From Fasciola hepatica (lineage: Eukaryota > Platyhelminthes > Trematoda > Plagiorchiida > Fasciolidae), in the NCBI GenBank assembly GCA_948099385.1, contig CANUEZ040000161.1, positions 2,790,001 to 2,854,000 on the forward strand: a stretch of 64,000 nt of DNA, read 5' to 3'. Position 1 is the first letter of the stretch. Each line of letters opens with the position of its first letter. The notes below the pieces were generated by a model. It saw only the letters and a program-made list of their open reading frames with translations, searched no databases and was not told the DNA's origin. This document shows positions 11,345-22,080 of this stretch, one piece after another. The position numbers and the translations under genes are program-made.

Positions 11345-12370
11345 ACGTGAGTCACGCAGGCCGAGATGGGTGGGGTCGCCGGTAGACACTGGGACCAGTG
11401 GGCGGTTGTTCAGAATTCTTTCGGCCTCGGTCGTGACGGAGCGCAATGTTTCATCTTCGGGCCACTTTTGCTCAGTGATCGACAGTAATATTCGCCTGGT
11501 GGATCTGATCAGGCATTCTAATGCGCCACCGCGTCAAGTGACCTGCGGGGGTTAAAATGCTATCGTATGCCACAAGCCATTGTTCGATTCTGCAGCTCCT
11601 CCCTGTTCATGATTCTGTGCCAACTCCGCGGGCCCGATGGGAGCCCACGAAGTTTGACCCATTGTTGGAGTATACATTCGCTGGTGTGCCTTTCCGGTTG
11701 ATGAACCTTTGCAAGGCCCAAAGGAAAGAGTCGGTCGTCATCGAAGGAGTTAATTCCAAGAGCACCGCTCGTAACTCAATGCACGTCATGATACACCAGT
11801 ATCGTTTATCCAACCTCTTCCCAAGCTTGAGCCACAAACGACCGAAATAGTCCAAATCGGTGACACTGAACAGCAGCTAACCCGGAGTTACTCCGCTTTC
11901 TGTCAGTGGAGCCATGCGTTGTTTGCCCGCTACGGCTTTGCATCTCCTATAGTGTACACAATGTTGGACTACGCGTTTTACGGTCGCTCTTCCCTCCGGT
12001 AACCAAAGGCTTTTCGGGATGACTCTCGTTACGCGACTTTCCTCGACATGTCCTAGTACGGCGTGGATGTGTTGAATCACTAAATCCATGGGAGGTTGTC
12101 GAACCGGTAGCTGTATAGGATATTTAGTGTCAAAATACAGGTAAGAGTTGATCAACCCATCGTCTGCCCGTAGTAATCCATTATTGAGTGTGGGGTGTAA
12201 ATGCTTTAAATTGCCTTTCGGAGATAACATTCTTTTGTCGACTGGTCCCGCTTCTCTGACCCTCTCGAGTTCTCGGGTGAAAGACTCTAGTTGTATCTGT
12301 AACGACCAAAACGCTCAAGTCCTGGTCCGAGTGAAGCCTGACCAACGATTCAATTATCGATTCACCGATT
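11345..12370 (-). pseudogene. BEL/Pao retrotransposon integrase remnant
   Basis: On the minus strand the domains run in the proper order. A zinc-binding N-terminal region (12,230 to about 11,880) has H-x3-H as HAVLGH, followed by HCVHYRRCKA and a QRMAPL motif typical of BEL/Pao. The catalytic core follows (11,855-11,607) with DYFG, RYWCIMTC, MTTDSFLWALQRFI, KGTP and YSNNGSNF. In another frame (about 11,545-11,350) comes a clean stretch with ALECLIRST and ILNNRPLVPVS, the third catalytic region. The second catalytic Asp, usually in SDNGTNF, reads Asn, and at least two frameshifts are present, so it is inactive. No protease or RT of this element is adjacent; R640-like repeats lie on both sides. 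Confidence 0.88.
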
Positions 12371-12998
12371 AATACGCTTCACTCGTTCTGAATAACACCT
12401 TGGAGCCTCAAAGCAAAGCGTAGCCCAAGTCAATGCAGAATCCAAATCAAGAACACGATTGCTCTGCAAATTCTACGGTACTATAAGCGAGTAAAAATAT
12501 AAGTACAAACATGTTCATACCTTTGACAGTGAGCCTCAGTCACTATCCAGCCAAAAAGGTTATCAAAAATAGGACCAAATTCTGTAAAAGGAGGAATAGT
12601 TGGCCAAAAAGGGTAAATGATAAATAGCTGTTCTGAAGTCCAAACAAATAGAACAAGTTCCCCACGCTTACTCAGGCCCAAAGAACAATTTACTGAGCGT
12701 GGCAGCCAAAAATCAACGTAAACGAGCTGAACGTCTACGGTCAGTCGACGTGAGCGAGAAAGTGAAACCGAGGAGTAGTAAAACAAAACTGTGTTGAATC
12801 AGTGCTTCTCACTACCGTACCAACTGTCCTCAAAGTAATCTCAATAAGAAAGCACAACCATAAAAAGAAAAAGTAAGTGCACCAAGCGTAGAATAATTGT
12901 CGCCCACAAAACATTGTCAGCATGAAGTGGGTTAGAGAAGGCAGTCCAAAATTGGTCATAGAGTATGGTAATGTGAGCAGAAGAGGAGTTTTTCAATC
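12361..12998. repeat. Dispersed repeat R640, copy 2
   Basis: About 640 bp homologous to 8,660-9,312 in the same orientation. Shared landmarks include TCACTATCCAGCC (about 12,539), the AACGTCTACGGTC-GTCGACG segment (about 12,731-12,749), and TTTTTCAATCA near the end. It directly abuts the upstream end of the BEL/Pao integrase remnant on the minus strand, so an LTR of such an element is possible, but termini with a target duplication were not found. Confidence 0.5.
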
Positions 12999-15117
12999 AA
13001 CATGGACATTACACCCAAAGCTACGACATCAGCAAAAAATCACCTAGAGATCCTAGTAGGGGACAAACTCTGGCAAACGCCACTTATCCCAAGAAGACGA
13101 AAACCCTTCGACATACGAGTTTAGTGCAGCATTACGTCGTCTACCAGAATGCCTTCGTTTCCACAAAGTGGGTGACGACGAAGGCCTGGAAACAGCTAAA
13201 TGCTCCGATCAGTGCTCCATTTTTCTCAACGGTTAGCCTCCAGCTCTGATTTGTCAACAGAAACTAAAGCTTAACTCAGAAGAATGATATAGGAAACTCC
13301 CTTATTCGCTGCAGAGACCAGAGACTAGTGGCTGAGGAAATTTCGATGCCATGTATGATTTCCTCTATTTTTAGAGCTGCTGTAACACCCGTTTTCCAAA
13401 CCGCAATAGTCTCTGGCATGTAAACACCGGCCGGAGCGTTAAGAGCTTTGGCATTTGTAAGCAGTGTCTTGGGCGCCCCTTTTGACAGGAATGAATTAGA
13501 GGGGGGATATGAAACTAAAAAAGACCAAGCTTCATTACCAAATGCGTGAGACCCGGTCTTACATTTTCCTTATTGTTTCTTCGAGGAATAAACGAAACAC
13601 AGCGCTTTGGCGGGAGCCTAACCTTTGTGAGTAACCGCCAAAAAAATGGTTGATATTCGGCTGGACGTGGACGTTATCTTTCTTCAGCGGTTTGGTAAAG
13701 ATAAACTTGAGAGAGGACATCCCGGCGCTGTGCCTCATCCTGAGGAGCTCCACAGGATCACTATCTTTTTGCGAGTTCTAGCTATTACAGACGTTGGTAA
13801 AGTGGAAGTTTCGGGTGTGGCAGAGGACAATATCAAAGGATACTGCCGAGGGGAGGGCTGTGGACGGGCGTAGTAGCTGGCGGGGGTGAAGAAAATGTTT
13901 GGAGGCAAAAAACGTGAAAGGAGGACTGAAACACGAAAGATAAAGGTTGGCTGGGTATTTACAACATTATAAATTGTAGTGGTCCCGAAGAAGCACGCCG
14001 GTACTAATCTGGAGCACGAGAGCCCCCGGATTTCTATTTATCTTGATATCTGGATTTTCTCGGCGATCTGGAATACTGCTCGATGGATAGATTGATAAGT
14101 TTCAGGGTACTAGTTTGGGCTGAGAATTGAGTCTTGCGTTATTGGTGAGCTGAAATATGGATCAACGGACGACGAAATAGGCCTCAGTTCTGTGGCATTC
14201 CGTTGAACAGAAATCAGGTAACAGGAATTTCGAACCAAGCTGGTTTTGGAATAATCACGGCTGCGGTAGCCTTCCAGCGGGCGTTTGAATAACACAAACC
14301 TGCGGTGGTTACCAATTCTGTCATGACCCGGTTTCAATCATTTACAACGTTCACTGCGGAAGAATTTGCTCGCAAGACTCTGAGAGCGATCTCCGTCGTC
14401 AAATCCAACGGATGCCCTCGAGTAACTTTCTCTAACCATGGTTCAGCAGAGGTACAGTCATACCCTAAATAGCAAATTGACCCTAGAGGATCTCAAACGC
14501 TTTTTAAGGTTGCCTCCATTTATTCTGCCCCCAAGCCAGGACAGCTTCAGTGCTCACAGTCTCTGCTTTTTTGCAAATTCGGTTGACTCTGGAAGGTCTG
14601 GGCACAAGTTGTTTGCAACTCGGTATATTTGCCTCCAATCTGTCTTATCAGATGGCTCTGTTGAAACGCAATGACCCCGATCTCCACCGGTTAAGTCCGT
14701 AGTGAAATCCGGACCAACGTTCGCGAAAATGGACAGAAGCCAAACAATTGAAGTCGCAAAAATCGTGCGCCCCTGGTTAAGCAGCCAGTGATGAGTACGT
14801 GAACACACATCTCGAAATAGGGCCCAAAAGACAAAGTTGTCCAGACTCAAAGATGTATATGAAACCAGTGAAGCAAGCTGTCAGGTGGCACTCATGTTGG
14901 CGCATTTTGTCCTGTGTTAACTACAACATTTCTGTCAGTCGTGAAACAATAGGAGCAAGGTGCTTCATGTCATCCAAATTTCGATGTCGAGCGGAATCTA
15001 CTGTTACGGCGGCTGAAGTTCCGTGATGAGCTATCCCTCTTTGATGAGAGTCATTTTGGAAGACATCTATGGTGGGTGACATTCACGACCCTTTCCTTTC
15101 ATCTCCATCCTTTTTTA
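12999..15117. other. Unrecognised tract
   Basis: About 2.1 kb without a supportable gene. The longest open frames (13,559-13,753 minus; 14,554-14,850 minus) have no motif I recognise and overlap open frames on the other strand. No simple repeat was noticed. Confidence 0.4.
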
Positions 15118-15705
15118 TTTGTTCACTCCCACAAAGGCTCTGGCCGAGGTCGGCCGTCACAGCCTTTGGTTTTGTTCCTGTGAGCACGGAACTGTTCGAT
15201 TCATTGTTTTCCTTTGGTTAATTGTTTAGTTGAAGCCTTTCTTCTAAAGCTCTTAAAGATCATTGTCAAGGATGGATGGAACTACCACTTTCAAGTTTGT
15301 GTTGGTTTCGTGCCCCTAATTTTAACTGGAATACTGCAAACCCGACCTTATTAATGAGTGATGGGTAGAATATAGAGAAAAGCCTATAAACTGCTGAAGT
15401 ATTTAGCTGAAGGCAGTTTAAGAACACGTGACGTCAAATTTAGAATAAAGCTCTGGAGAATCACTACTAGTTTGCTAACTTTTTCGTTTTCCCTCAGATT
15501 GTGAATGGTAGCTCAACCCTTGACTTTCAAGGTCATCCGTCACATCTCACCCTAGGCAGAGCACTGCCAAGTAGGATTTGTGACATTTTTCTATTTTTGG
15601 TTCACCATTCTAAGCGGCGTAGTTTAGAGAAAACGATTTATCAGTCTTCTTTCAACGGATATTTCATCCTCTGTGGGTCGATTTCGATTGGACTTGCAAC
15701 GTAAA
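15118..15705. repeat. Dispersed repeat R15/45, copy 1 (split)
   Basis: Two pieces resemble 45,530-45,780 in order. One is around 15,125-15,250, with CTCTGGCCGAGGTCGGCC and a TTTAGTTGAAGCCTTTCTT segment. The other is around 15,625-15,705, with ATTTATCAGTCTTC and TCGATTTCGATTGGACTTGC. About 350 bp separates them here but almost nothing in the other copy, so this copy seems to carry an insertion. The repeat type is unknown; an LTR is one possibility. Confidence 0.5.
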
Positions 15706-16335
15706 GATTCTAGTTCGATCGCGTGTGGATCACCAATAACGGGAGACCGTGCTAGTATTCGACAACCGGATAATATTAATTCTACGCGTGGTTATCCCGT
15801 CTGACATTCGAAATGAAATTCCGCTTTGATACCGTCTATCGGTTTTGCTTTACAAACCGGCCACTGACTCCTTCATTCCTTTCCGCCCAGCTCTGGGTTT
15901 GTGTCGGCATTCTTTCATCTGTTACGGTCGTTTGTGAAGAATCTTTCTTCTTAGGGTGATTCTGGTTAGAAAGCTGATAATGAGATCGTCCTCACAGTTC
16001 CTCATGGAAGGCCATCACTGGCATCCGAACTTCTACGCATGAAGGCATGCAGCACATCCGATTTCGACTTTTTGCAGTTTTGAGGCACGCTGTTGGAGGT
16101 AGAAGCTGCGGAAGCCACGAAGGGAACTGTCACTGACGAAATATGCGCAATAGAGGCCTTACGGAAAAAGGGAGAGCAGCCTTGCCGATGACGTGCGGGT
16201 CAACAGACTATATTCGTACTGGTCTTCCAGTAGTGAGCACAAATCTAGGCTTTCACTGGGCCCTGGGGTCAGGCACTGGCTGTTTTCCAACGCAGATAAG
16301 TGCCCGTGAGTCTAACAGCGATTTTTCTGGGCCTG
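15706..16335. other. Unrecognised tract
   Basis: About 630 bp with no feature I can support. It leads into a gag-like remnant and may be eroded sequence from the same element. Confidence 0.3.
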
Positions 16336-16760
16336 ACCCGTTGTTGACTCGGTTACGATTCCCTAGGTGTGAGCTTCCAAGTTTCCATGGACCCCGGTGC
16401 AACGGGTCACTTTTTCCGTCAGTTTTCAGATCAAATCGAATTGCACATCTCCAACGACTTACTTGTCTCGTTATTGTAGAGCGATTGCAAGGGATGCAAT
16501 ACAAAGATATTTGTTGTACCCCATTGAAGAGGGATATGAAATAGCCAGAAGTTTGTTTACTTCAAACAGGCGGCTGATTGCTTCCATAATGACATGGGAA
16601 GATTCCTCTCGGAGTTCAGCCCCGCAGCCCAAAACTCTTCCATTGGGAGCTCCAAATTTGCCTCCCCCGACGAAATTATCTTATGATGCAAAGACTTTGT
16701 CTCTGATCCCACCTCTCCATCCCATTAACACTAACACGTCTTCCTGGTATTATCCATAAT
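16336..16760 (+). pseudogene. Probable BEL/Pao gag (DUF1759-like) remnant
   Basis: Three frames together give a DUF1759-like pattern. ELPSFHG is near 16,370, then FFRQFSDQIELHISND near 16,420-16,465 in a second frame. RYCRAIARDAIQRYLLYPIE and EGYEIARSLF follow near 16,470-16,560 in a third. This resembles the region of BEL/Pao Gag where an LP-x-FSG start, an IS-x-D segment, a YC-x-G-x-A-x-xAI helix and a GY-x-x-A segment occur in that order. A proline-rich stretch follows (about 16,615-16,740). Two frameshifts within 200 bp make it non-functional. No adjacent protease or RT was found. Assignment rests on pattern only. Confidence 0.5.
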
Positions 16761-17419
16761 CTAAAGAAAATTCGGCTTCTCAAAGAAGAGACTAAAACTT
16801 CGAGAAATACTAACAAAGCATTGAAACTGACACTGTTACACAAATTAAGGGGCTCGAAGGCACGAAATGCTACGTAATGCCTTGTTTTACCCGGTAGAGT
16901 TTCAATCACTTCCCGCTCTGATACCTCCGAAGCCTGTATTCTGATTGTTGCTACCTCTGGGGACTACGCCACGAGCACAGCTCCTGCAAATCATTCACTA
17001 CCGGCAAGTTTTCTCCATCTGACAAAATATTTCATGCAGATTGTATGTTCAGGCTCATTCTACGTAACAAAGCATCTGCCCACCTCCGACCGGACAGAAG
17101 GCTGTTAGCTGCAATCACTAACGGTGGATCGGGCCTACTGCTTCTATGGGTAAACTTCTTTGCCTTGTCACCCAACCCCATTCCGGTACCGTCGAGCTGC
17201 ATGCGCTCAGCCATCAAGCCACAAAACAGATAGACTTTTCCATGAGCCCACCGACTAGCGTTCCATCAGGCGCGACACCTTCATTTCCGGAATAGTGGGA
17301 AGGGTCTTAAAGTCGGCGTTGGTAACTATCTCCTCGATTCATATCTTCTTAGAAATAGGCAGCACGGGTTTTTCCGAATATTGATCGTGCCGGTTCGAAC
17401 TACTCGACCCAGTCACTTA
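16761..17419. other. Unassigned, possibly eroded RT N-terminal part
   Basis: About 650 bp upstream of the RT fragment at 17.4 kb. A QHGF-like segment (RQHGFF) is seen near 17,360. It may belong to the same LINE, but indels obscure it and no clear boundary is visible. Confidence 0.3.
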
Positions 17420-18330
17420 GGCTGTTAGTATCAAGCAGGCTTTGGTAGCAATCTACTTTGATAAGTCGAGGGATTTATGTCGTGTTCTACATCACCGGCT
17501 GATTGCTAAAGTGCTTTCACCTAAGATCGCTGGCCCATCCCTCTCCTGGTTGCAATCTTACCTCACTCAACATTCTCGGCCGGCCTCCACCAACTGCCAT
17601 ACGTCTAGTTCGAAGCTTATTACAAGTGGTGATATACAGGACAGGATATTGAATCCCTTTCTGTTTTTAATTTACGTCTTTCACGCACTAGATCTAGTAC
17701 CCCGTAGTACATCGTTCCTAATTGTGGACGACTTAGGGATAGCCTACTCTTTCAAATATACTGATGCAACACCCACATTGAGTGACATTTCCACGGACTT
17801 CTCTGCACCTGACGGTTGGCATCACTCCCGGATGACACTTTTTCCATTGATAAGTGTGAGCTCTTGACCCACAAGTTCCAATATCTCCCCCGGATCGTCA
17901 TATTTTGATGGATTTTAATTGCCTGTCGGCCTATCACCCGTGATCTGGGTCTCAACTAATCTAGCTCTCTCAAATTCTCGGGGCTAGCCTTCATCCGAAC
18001 GGACAGGGTGGGGGGAAGCGTGGCTATTCTTCTCCTGCTTTTTCGACCCCGAAACAGTATCATTAGCGTCTACAAGCCCCACGTCAGGCCTTTGCTTGGG
18101 TATTGCCTAATAATTCTTTCCAGCGCATCAAATTCTGACAGGATTGCGTTAAAAAGCATACAGAAGAGCTCCGCTAAGCAAGCATTTGATTGACTCACAC
18201 ATTCAAGCTATAGAGAATGATGCCGACACCTGAATTTCAACCCACTCTGTCTCCGCCGCTTCGGATTTGACTTGATGTTCTTCCGTAATCAGCCGCACAG
18301 CCGGTCATTTTCCTTAGACCCACTCCTAGA
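17420..18330 (+). pseudogene. LINE reverse transcriptase fragment, second type (LINE-D)
   Basis: An open stretch of about 140 codons (17,442-17,867) shows RT motifs in order. They are VAIYFDKSRDL (motif A, FDLSKAFD-like), HHRLIAKVLSPKIAGPSLSW, LQSYLTQHSRP, a decayed LITSGVPQGSILGP region reading LITSGDIQDRILNP, then FLFLIYV and LIVDDLGIAYSF (motif C with VDD). Later frames give KPHVRPLLGYC (about 18,075) and ALKSIQKSSAKQAFD (about 18,150-18,190), then LCLRRFGFDLMFF (about 18,250). The wording differs from CR1-A, -B and -C, so this is another LINE group. Motif B is destroyed and frameshifts are present. The AspAsp pair survives. Confidence 0.75.
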
Positions 18331-18334
18331 AGCT

Positions 18335-18736
18335 GAAGTGCAACGCATGAAGCGTGACACTGAGGTCATGGTCAACAGAAGAAGACTGCCACTTCATAAC
18401 CTGAGGGAGAACATCGTAGAGGAAGGTAGAATCAGGAAAGACGAAAACCGCTGGCCTTTGACCGAGGTTCTTAGGATGGATTGTCTGCCTCCTACGACAC
18501 CAATAATCAAGTGCCATCGAATGGGGCCATGGCGTGGAACACAACCAGCGCCGCCACGACCCCTGGTGGTTGTTTTCCACAGTGTCTACTGGAGAGATAT
18601 GCCGCTGTCCGAGGCGGGAGCGGTTGAGTGTACCACGCAGGGAATAGTTAGGGTTACACCAGATAGCCCAGCATTTGTCAAACCGGGTAATGCCATAGTC
18701 TCGCTGAGAATGGGCACACCTTATCTGAAACGGTAG
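18335..18736 (+). pseudogene. CR1-B ORF1-like RNA-binding protein, partial
   Basis: An open frame from about 18,272 encodes RRRLPLHNLRE, then WPLTEVLRMDCLP, PRPLVVVFHSVYWRDMPLSEA and, near the end, TTQGIVRVTPDSPA and SLRMGTPYLKR, ending at a stop at 18,734-18,736. The layout (basic start, an RPL-VVF strand, then a helix-strand unit) fits the RRM-like ORF1 proteins of flatworm CR1 elements, which bind element RNA. The start is uncertain, and the first ~20 codons may belong to the preceding LINE-D tail. A separate basic segment rich in Lys and Arg follows at 18,755-18,943. Confidence 0.55.
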
Positions 18737-18918
18737 ACTCTACATATAGAGAAAATGGGGATGACCCCTCTTGGGAAGTCAACACCTAAGGCCAAAGGAG
18801 TAATTCAGGTCCCAAAGTTGGCTTCAGGAGCCGGTAAACAAAAGTCAAAGTTCAGGAAGTTCAAAAGACCAAAAAGAAGGGGACTCATAGGGCATTCAGT
18901 CCGGCTGGTATTGAGAAA

Positions 18919-19920
18919 GTGCAGCCAGCCGGCCCGATTCTAAAGGAGACGCTTAGAAAATCCTCTCTGGCGCAAACAGCGAATCTGGAGGTATCAAAGG
19001 GAAAGCCGGGTAAACCAGTTGGGCTGAGGTGGCTGCAAGACCATCCCGGGCCATCGGTATGGCGACTCAAAAAGGAGCGAACGTCCGCTGTGCACGCTGA
19101 GCACGACACCGGGCCGACAGGTGGGAAAGAAAAAGACACGAAACTCAGAGCGTCACCTAATATCCTAAGTGAAGCACCACAGTCAGCTTTAGAGGTAAAA
19201 ACGGGGCACCACCTCAGAGAGATTGCACCCGAGGGTATCCTAGCCGTAAAATTAGCGATGAAGTCAGCAGCGAAGACCAGGGAACAGTCAATATGGTACA
19301 CCAACACCCGCAGTCGTCTGGGAGAAAGGAGGGAGTTGACGACTAGGATCGCGGAGTCTGATGTCGTTGCATTGACAGAAACTTGGATAAATCCAGATAC
19401 TGACATGTGCTTCCAGGGATACACTGCCTACGGACAGGATAGAACAGATGGAAGGCACGGGGGTGGAGTGGAACCTATAATACCGACCGACATAGGTCAT
19501 TGGGGGGCTCCGTTCAACTCGGTCCCCGGTAATGTACAGGCCAGGCCCTGGTTTATAAGGGTCGAGGGGCAAACAGTATCAATCATCTGTGTCTACGGGG
19601 CACCCCTAGCGACAGATGAAGAATACGTTGAGCTCTTGCAAATGCTGGATGCGGTGCTGGAGCAGACAGAGGAGTTCGTCTTATTGGGGGATCTCAACCA
19701 ACCCGAAATTAACTGGGAAAGCGGGGTCGCACCAGGGGGATCAAACGGCCACAAGTTTCTGCAGCGGGTCAAGTTACATGCACCTACGCAGCATGTGACG
19801 CGGACCACTAGACACAGAGTTGGACAGCACCCGTCTCTCCTTGATTTATTAATAACGAGGCACCATCAGAACGCTAAATAAATTAGGTGAGAAAAGCCAC
19901 TGGGCAAAAGTGATCATGAA
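18919..19920 (+). pseudogene. CR1-B apurinic-like endonuclease domain
   Basis: A 320-codon frame (to a stop at 19,879-19,881) starts with a Lys/Pro-rich linker and then an exonuclease-phosphatase type endonuclease. It shows IWYTNTRSRL (about 19,290), VVALTETWINP with the catalytic Glu (about 19,378), RHGGGV, IICVYGAP (about 19,585), EFVLLGDLNQPEINW with Asp and Asn (about 19,672-19,715), and HPSLLDLLIT (about 19,830). The last motif, PLGKSDHEV, is in the same frame at 19,897-19,923 but lies behind two stops. The enzyme would nick target DNA to prime reverse transcription. Nearly every signature residue is kept, so only the late stops break it. Confidence 0.88.
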
Positions 19921-19924
19921 GTCA

Positions 19925-20434
19925 CAAGGGTAACACTTAGAATTAGCAAGGCGCACAAGGAAATCGTGTTACTTCGGCGTTATGGGAGAATCAATATAGG
20001 TTAACTAAAGAAGGCGGCGGAGGAAGTTCAGTGGACACCGAGGCACACAAACGCCTCCATAGAGGAAAGCTGGAGGCCATCAAGATGGTCCACTCGAACT
20101 TACAGGGGAGTTTGCAACTCTGAGGGTGGTTGGCAGTAGAAATCACCCCCCATGGTGGAAGTCAAAAGTTCGCAAGACTAGGGTTATTCGTAGGCAACGA
20201 TGGTCGGCCCACAAGCTGTACAAGACTCAGGGGGCATTGAGCAGCTATAAGATGGCTAGGAACAGAGCTCAGGCGACCCAAAGAGTGGAGAAATATGCCT
20301 TCGAGCGTTGGTTGACTGCGTCGGTCAGCACAAACCCGAAGCGGTTTTACGCTTGCATGCAATCCCACAAACGTATGAGAGAAAGTGTAGCAACTTTGGA
20401 AGGAGCCCAGTGGCGGCCAGCTCTAAACTACTGA
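19925..20434 (+). pseudogene. CR1-B linker between endonuclease and RT
   Basis: A basic, Trp- and Arg-rich segment, best read at 20,126-20,434, contains NHPPWWKSKVRK, QRWSAHKLYK, RVEKYAFERWL and TNPKRFYACMQSHKR. Such a linker lies between the endonuclease and RT in CR1 elements, and its RFYxYxxSH-like block is common there. The frame is shifted relative to both neighbours. A related fragment sits at 10,840-11,160. Confidence 0.75.
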
Positions 20435-20554
20435 GACAAAGCTAACATGAGCTTGGCATTCTTCAAGGGCATATATCGACCAGAAAACAATTTAGGCGAA
20501 GAATGGAGGGCCCACGGGCGCCTCTAAAACTCACACTTTCTGTAGGAGAAAAAG

Positions 20555-21511
20555 TTGCTAACCTTGAATAGAAATAAAGCAGCAAGACCAGATGGGATTA
20601 ACCCAGCAATCGTTCAGCCTCTGGCCGAGGTCCTGAAGGCTCCGGTGAATAAGCCGTGTGAAACGTCACTTAGAGAGGGAATTGTGCTGGGAGACTCGAG
20701 GAGAGCAACAGTGGCGGGAACTTCCAGGGGCGGACCCCGACAAAAGGCCGAAAATTACCGACGGGTTAGTTTAACTTCAGTACAGTGTAAGTGCCCGAGG
20801 AGAATAGCCAGGAAACAGATCACTAGGCATTTGGTTCAACATAACCCTATATCAAATGCTCAGCATGAGTTTGTGACAGGACGATCCTGTCTGACGAATC
20901 TCCTGCTGTTCCTCGATGAGGTAACCAGGCGCCTGGACAAAGGGCAACCGATTGCAGTCTGCTACTTGGACCTCAGCAAGGCGCTTGATCCTGTGAGCCA
21001 CGGATTGCTGGACGTCAAACTGCAGTCTATGGGAATTGTTGGAAGGGCAAGACAATGGGTAAATGGTTTTTTAACAGGGCGGAGTTTTAGCGTTAACGTG
21101 GGTAGTCATGTCTCAAATTCGGAAGATGTAACAAGTGGGGTGTCACAGAGCTCGGTGCTCGGCCCTCTGCTCTTCCTCTTCTTCATCATTGACCTAACAC
21201 GTGAGCTTACAAACCCCACCTTTATTTTTCCCGATGGCCTCGAGATAGCTGGAGTAGAAATAGAACTTGACGTGCTAGCAGTACAAAACTGGTCACGCAA
21301 ATGGGACCTTCCACTTAACCCCACCAAGTGTCAATGCTTGACCACAAATACAGGGGCTAGTGGGAATGGTGCGGGTTCGTTGCAAGTGGTCTCGCAGGTC
21401 AAAGACTTGGGCGTTATAATGGACAACAGCTTCAAGCCGTCGAGGCAGTGCACGGCAGCAGCCAGTATGGCCAGGAGAAATCTCCTTCGAGTAACATCCA
21501 CTATGTCGTGA
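20555..21511 (+). pseudogene. CR1-B reverse transcriptase domain, catalytically dead
   Basis: A 318-codon open frame covers the RT core: ARPDGINPAIVQPLAEVL (start), KAENYRRVSLTSV, HEFVTGRSCLTNLLLFLDEV, VCYLDLSKALDPVSH (motif A, first Asp kept, about 20,960-20,998), FLTGRSFSVNVGS, then SGVSQSSVLGPLLF instead of SGVPQGSVLGPLLF (motif B). Motif C reads FPDG (21,227-21,238) where FADD is expected, so one catalytic Asp is lost. LPLNPTKCQCL and VKDLGVIMDNSFKPSRQC follow. Despite a long uninterrupted frame, the enzyme cannot be active. The frame ends at an in-frame stop at 21,509-21,511. Confidence 0.92.
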
Positions 21512-22045
21512 AGAGAGCCGATTTTCGTTCCGATATATCGGTCCATAGTTAGGCCGCATATGGAGTACTGCGCGCAGTCCTGGGAACCGTACTGACAGAA
21601 GGATATAGACTGTCTGGAGAAAGTGCAATGGCTAGCCACTAGAATGGTGGCTGGACAAGGGGGGTGAGGCTTTTGGGAGCTTCTCCGTACCCGGAATGTG
21701 ATCTCGATGGAAAGACGTCGCATTCGTGGGGATTTGACAGAAACCTTCAAGGTAATGAAGGGACTGTCAGGAATAAGCCAAGAAGACCTATTCTCTCTGA
21801 TCCCTGAAAGAGGCACAAGGAAGCATAGCCTTAGAATAGAAAGGAAGCATTTGAGGCTGCGAATCAGGGTAAAGTTCCTCTCGAATAAAGTAACACCATA
21901 TTGGGATAGGCTTTCGGGGGAGGTCATAAATACCACAACAGTGAAGGCTTTTAAGAAAGCGGTAGACCTATGTTGGGTGGCAGTATACCCCGAGTTATGT
22001 CAAGCAGCTTTTAGGGTCAGACGCAATTCACTCATTGTTTCCACC
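21512..22045 (+). pseudogene. CR1-B RT thumb / C-terminal region
   Basis: In shifted frames the usual CR1 tail follows: VRPHMEYCAQSWEPY (about 21,548-21,595), CLEKVQWLATRMVAG (about 21,610-21,655), then a 121-codon open frame (21,698-22,063) with MERRRIRGDLTETFKVMKGL and a C-terminal KVTPYWDRLSGEVI and VKAFKKAVD block. The final block matches the NxVxxxWNxLPxxV...FKxxLD signature closing CR1 RT proteins, in altered form. No terminal microsatellite is evident after it. Confidence 0.82.
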
Positions 22046-22080
22046 TTTCTCTGCCAGGGCTGATACTGCACAAAAGTTCT

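Larger units (their letters stand above)
18335..22045 (+). mobile_element. CR1-B: near-complete CR1-like LINE
   Basis: All parts of a CR1-type LINE appear in order within 3.7 kb: ORF1-like region, AP-endonuclease, basic linker, reverse transcriptase and C-terminal thumb region. Ends are not sharply defined: no target duplication or terminal repeat was recognised around 22,050. The reading frame is broken by a small number of stops and shifts, fewer than in the other fragments of this family at 6.7, 9.3, 10.8 and 29.4 kb, so it is one of the younger copies. Confidence 0.85.

Noticed and set aside
18885..19424. 179-codon minus-strand open frame
   Set aside because: It is antisense to the CR1-B linker and endonuclease, whose motifs are clear on the plus strand.
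21331..21936. 201-codon minus-strand open frame
   Set aside because: It is antisense to the CR1-B RT and thumb, which carry the real signatures.
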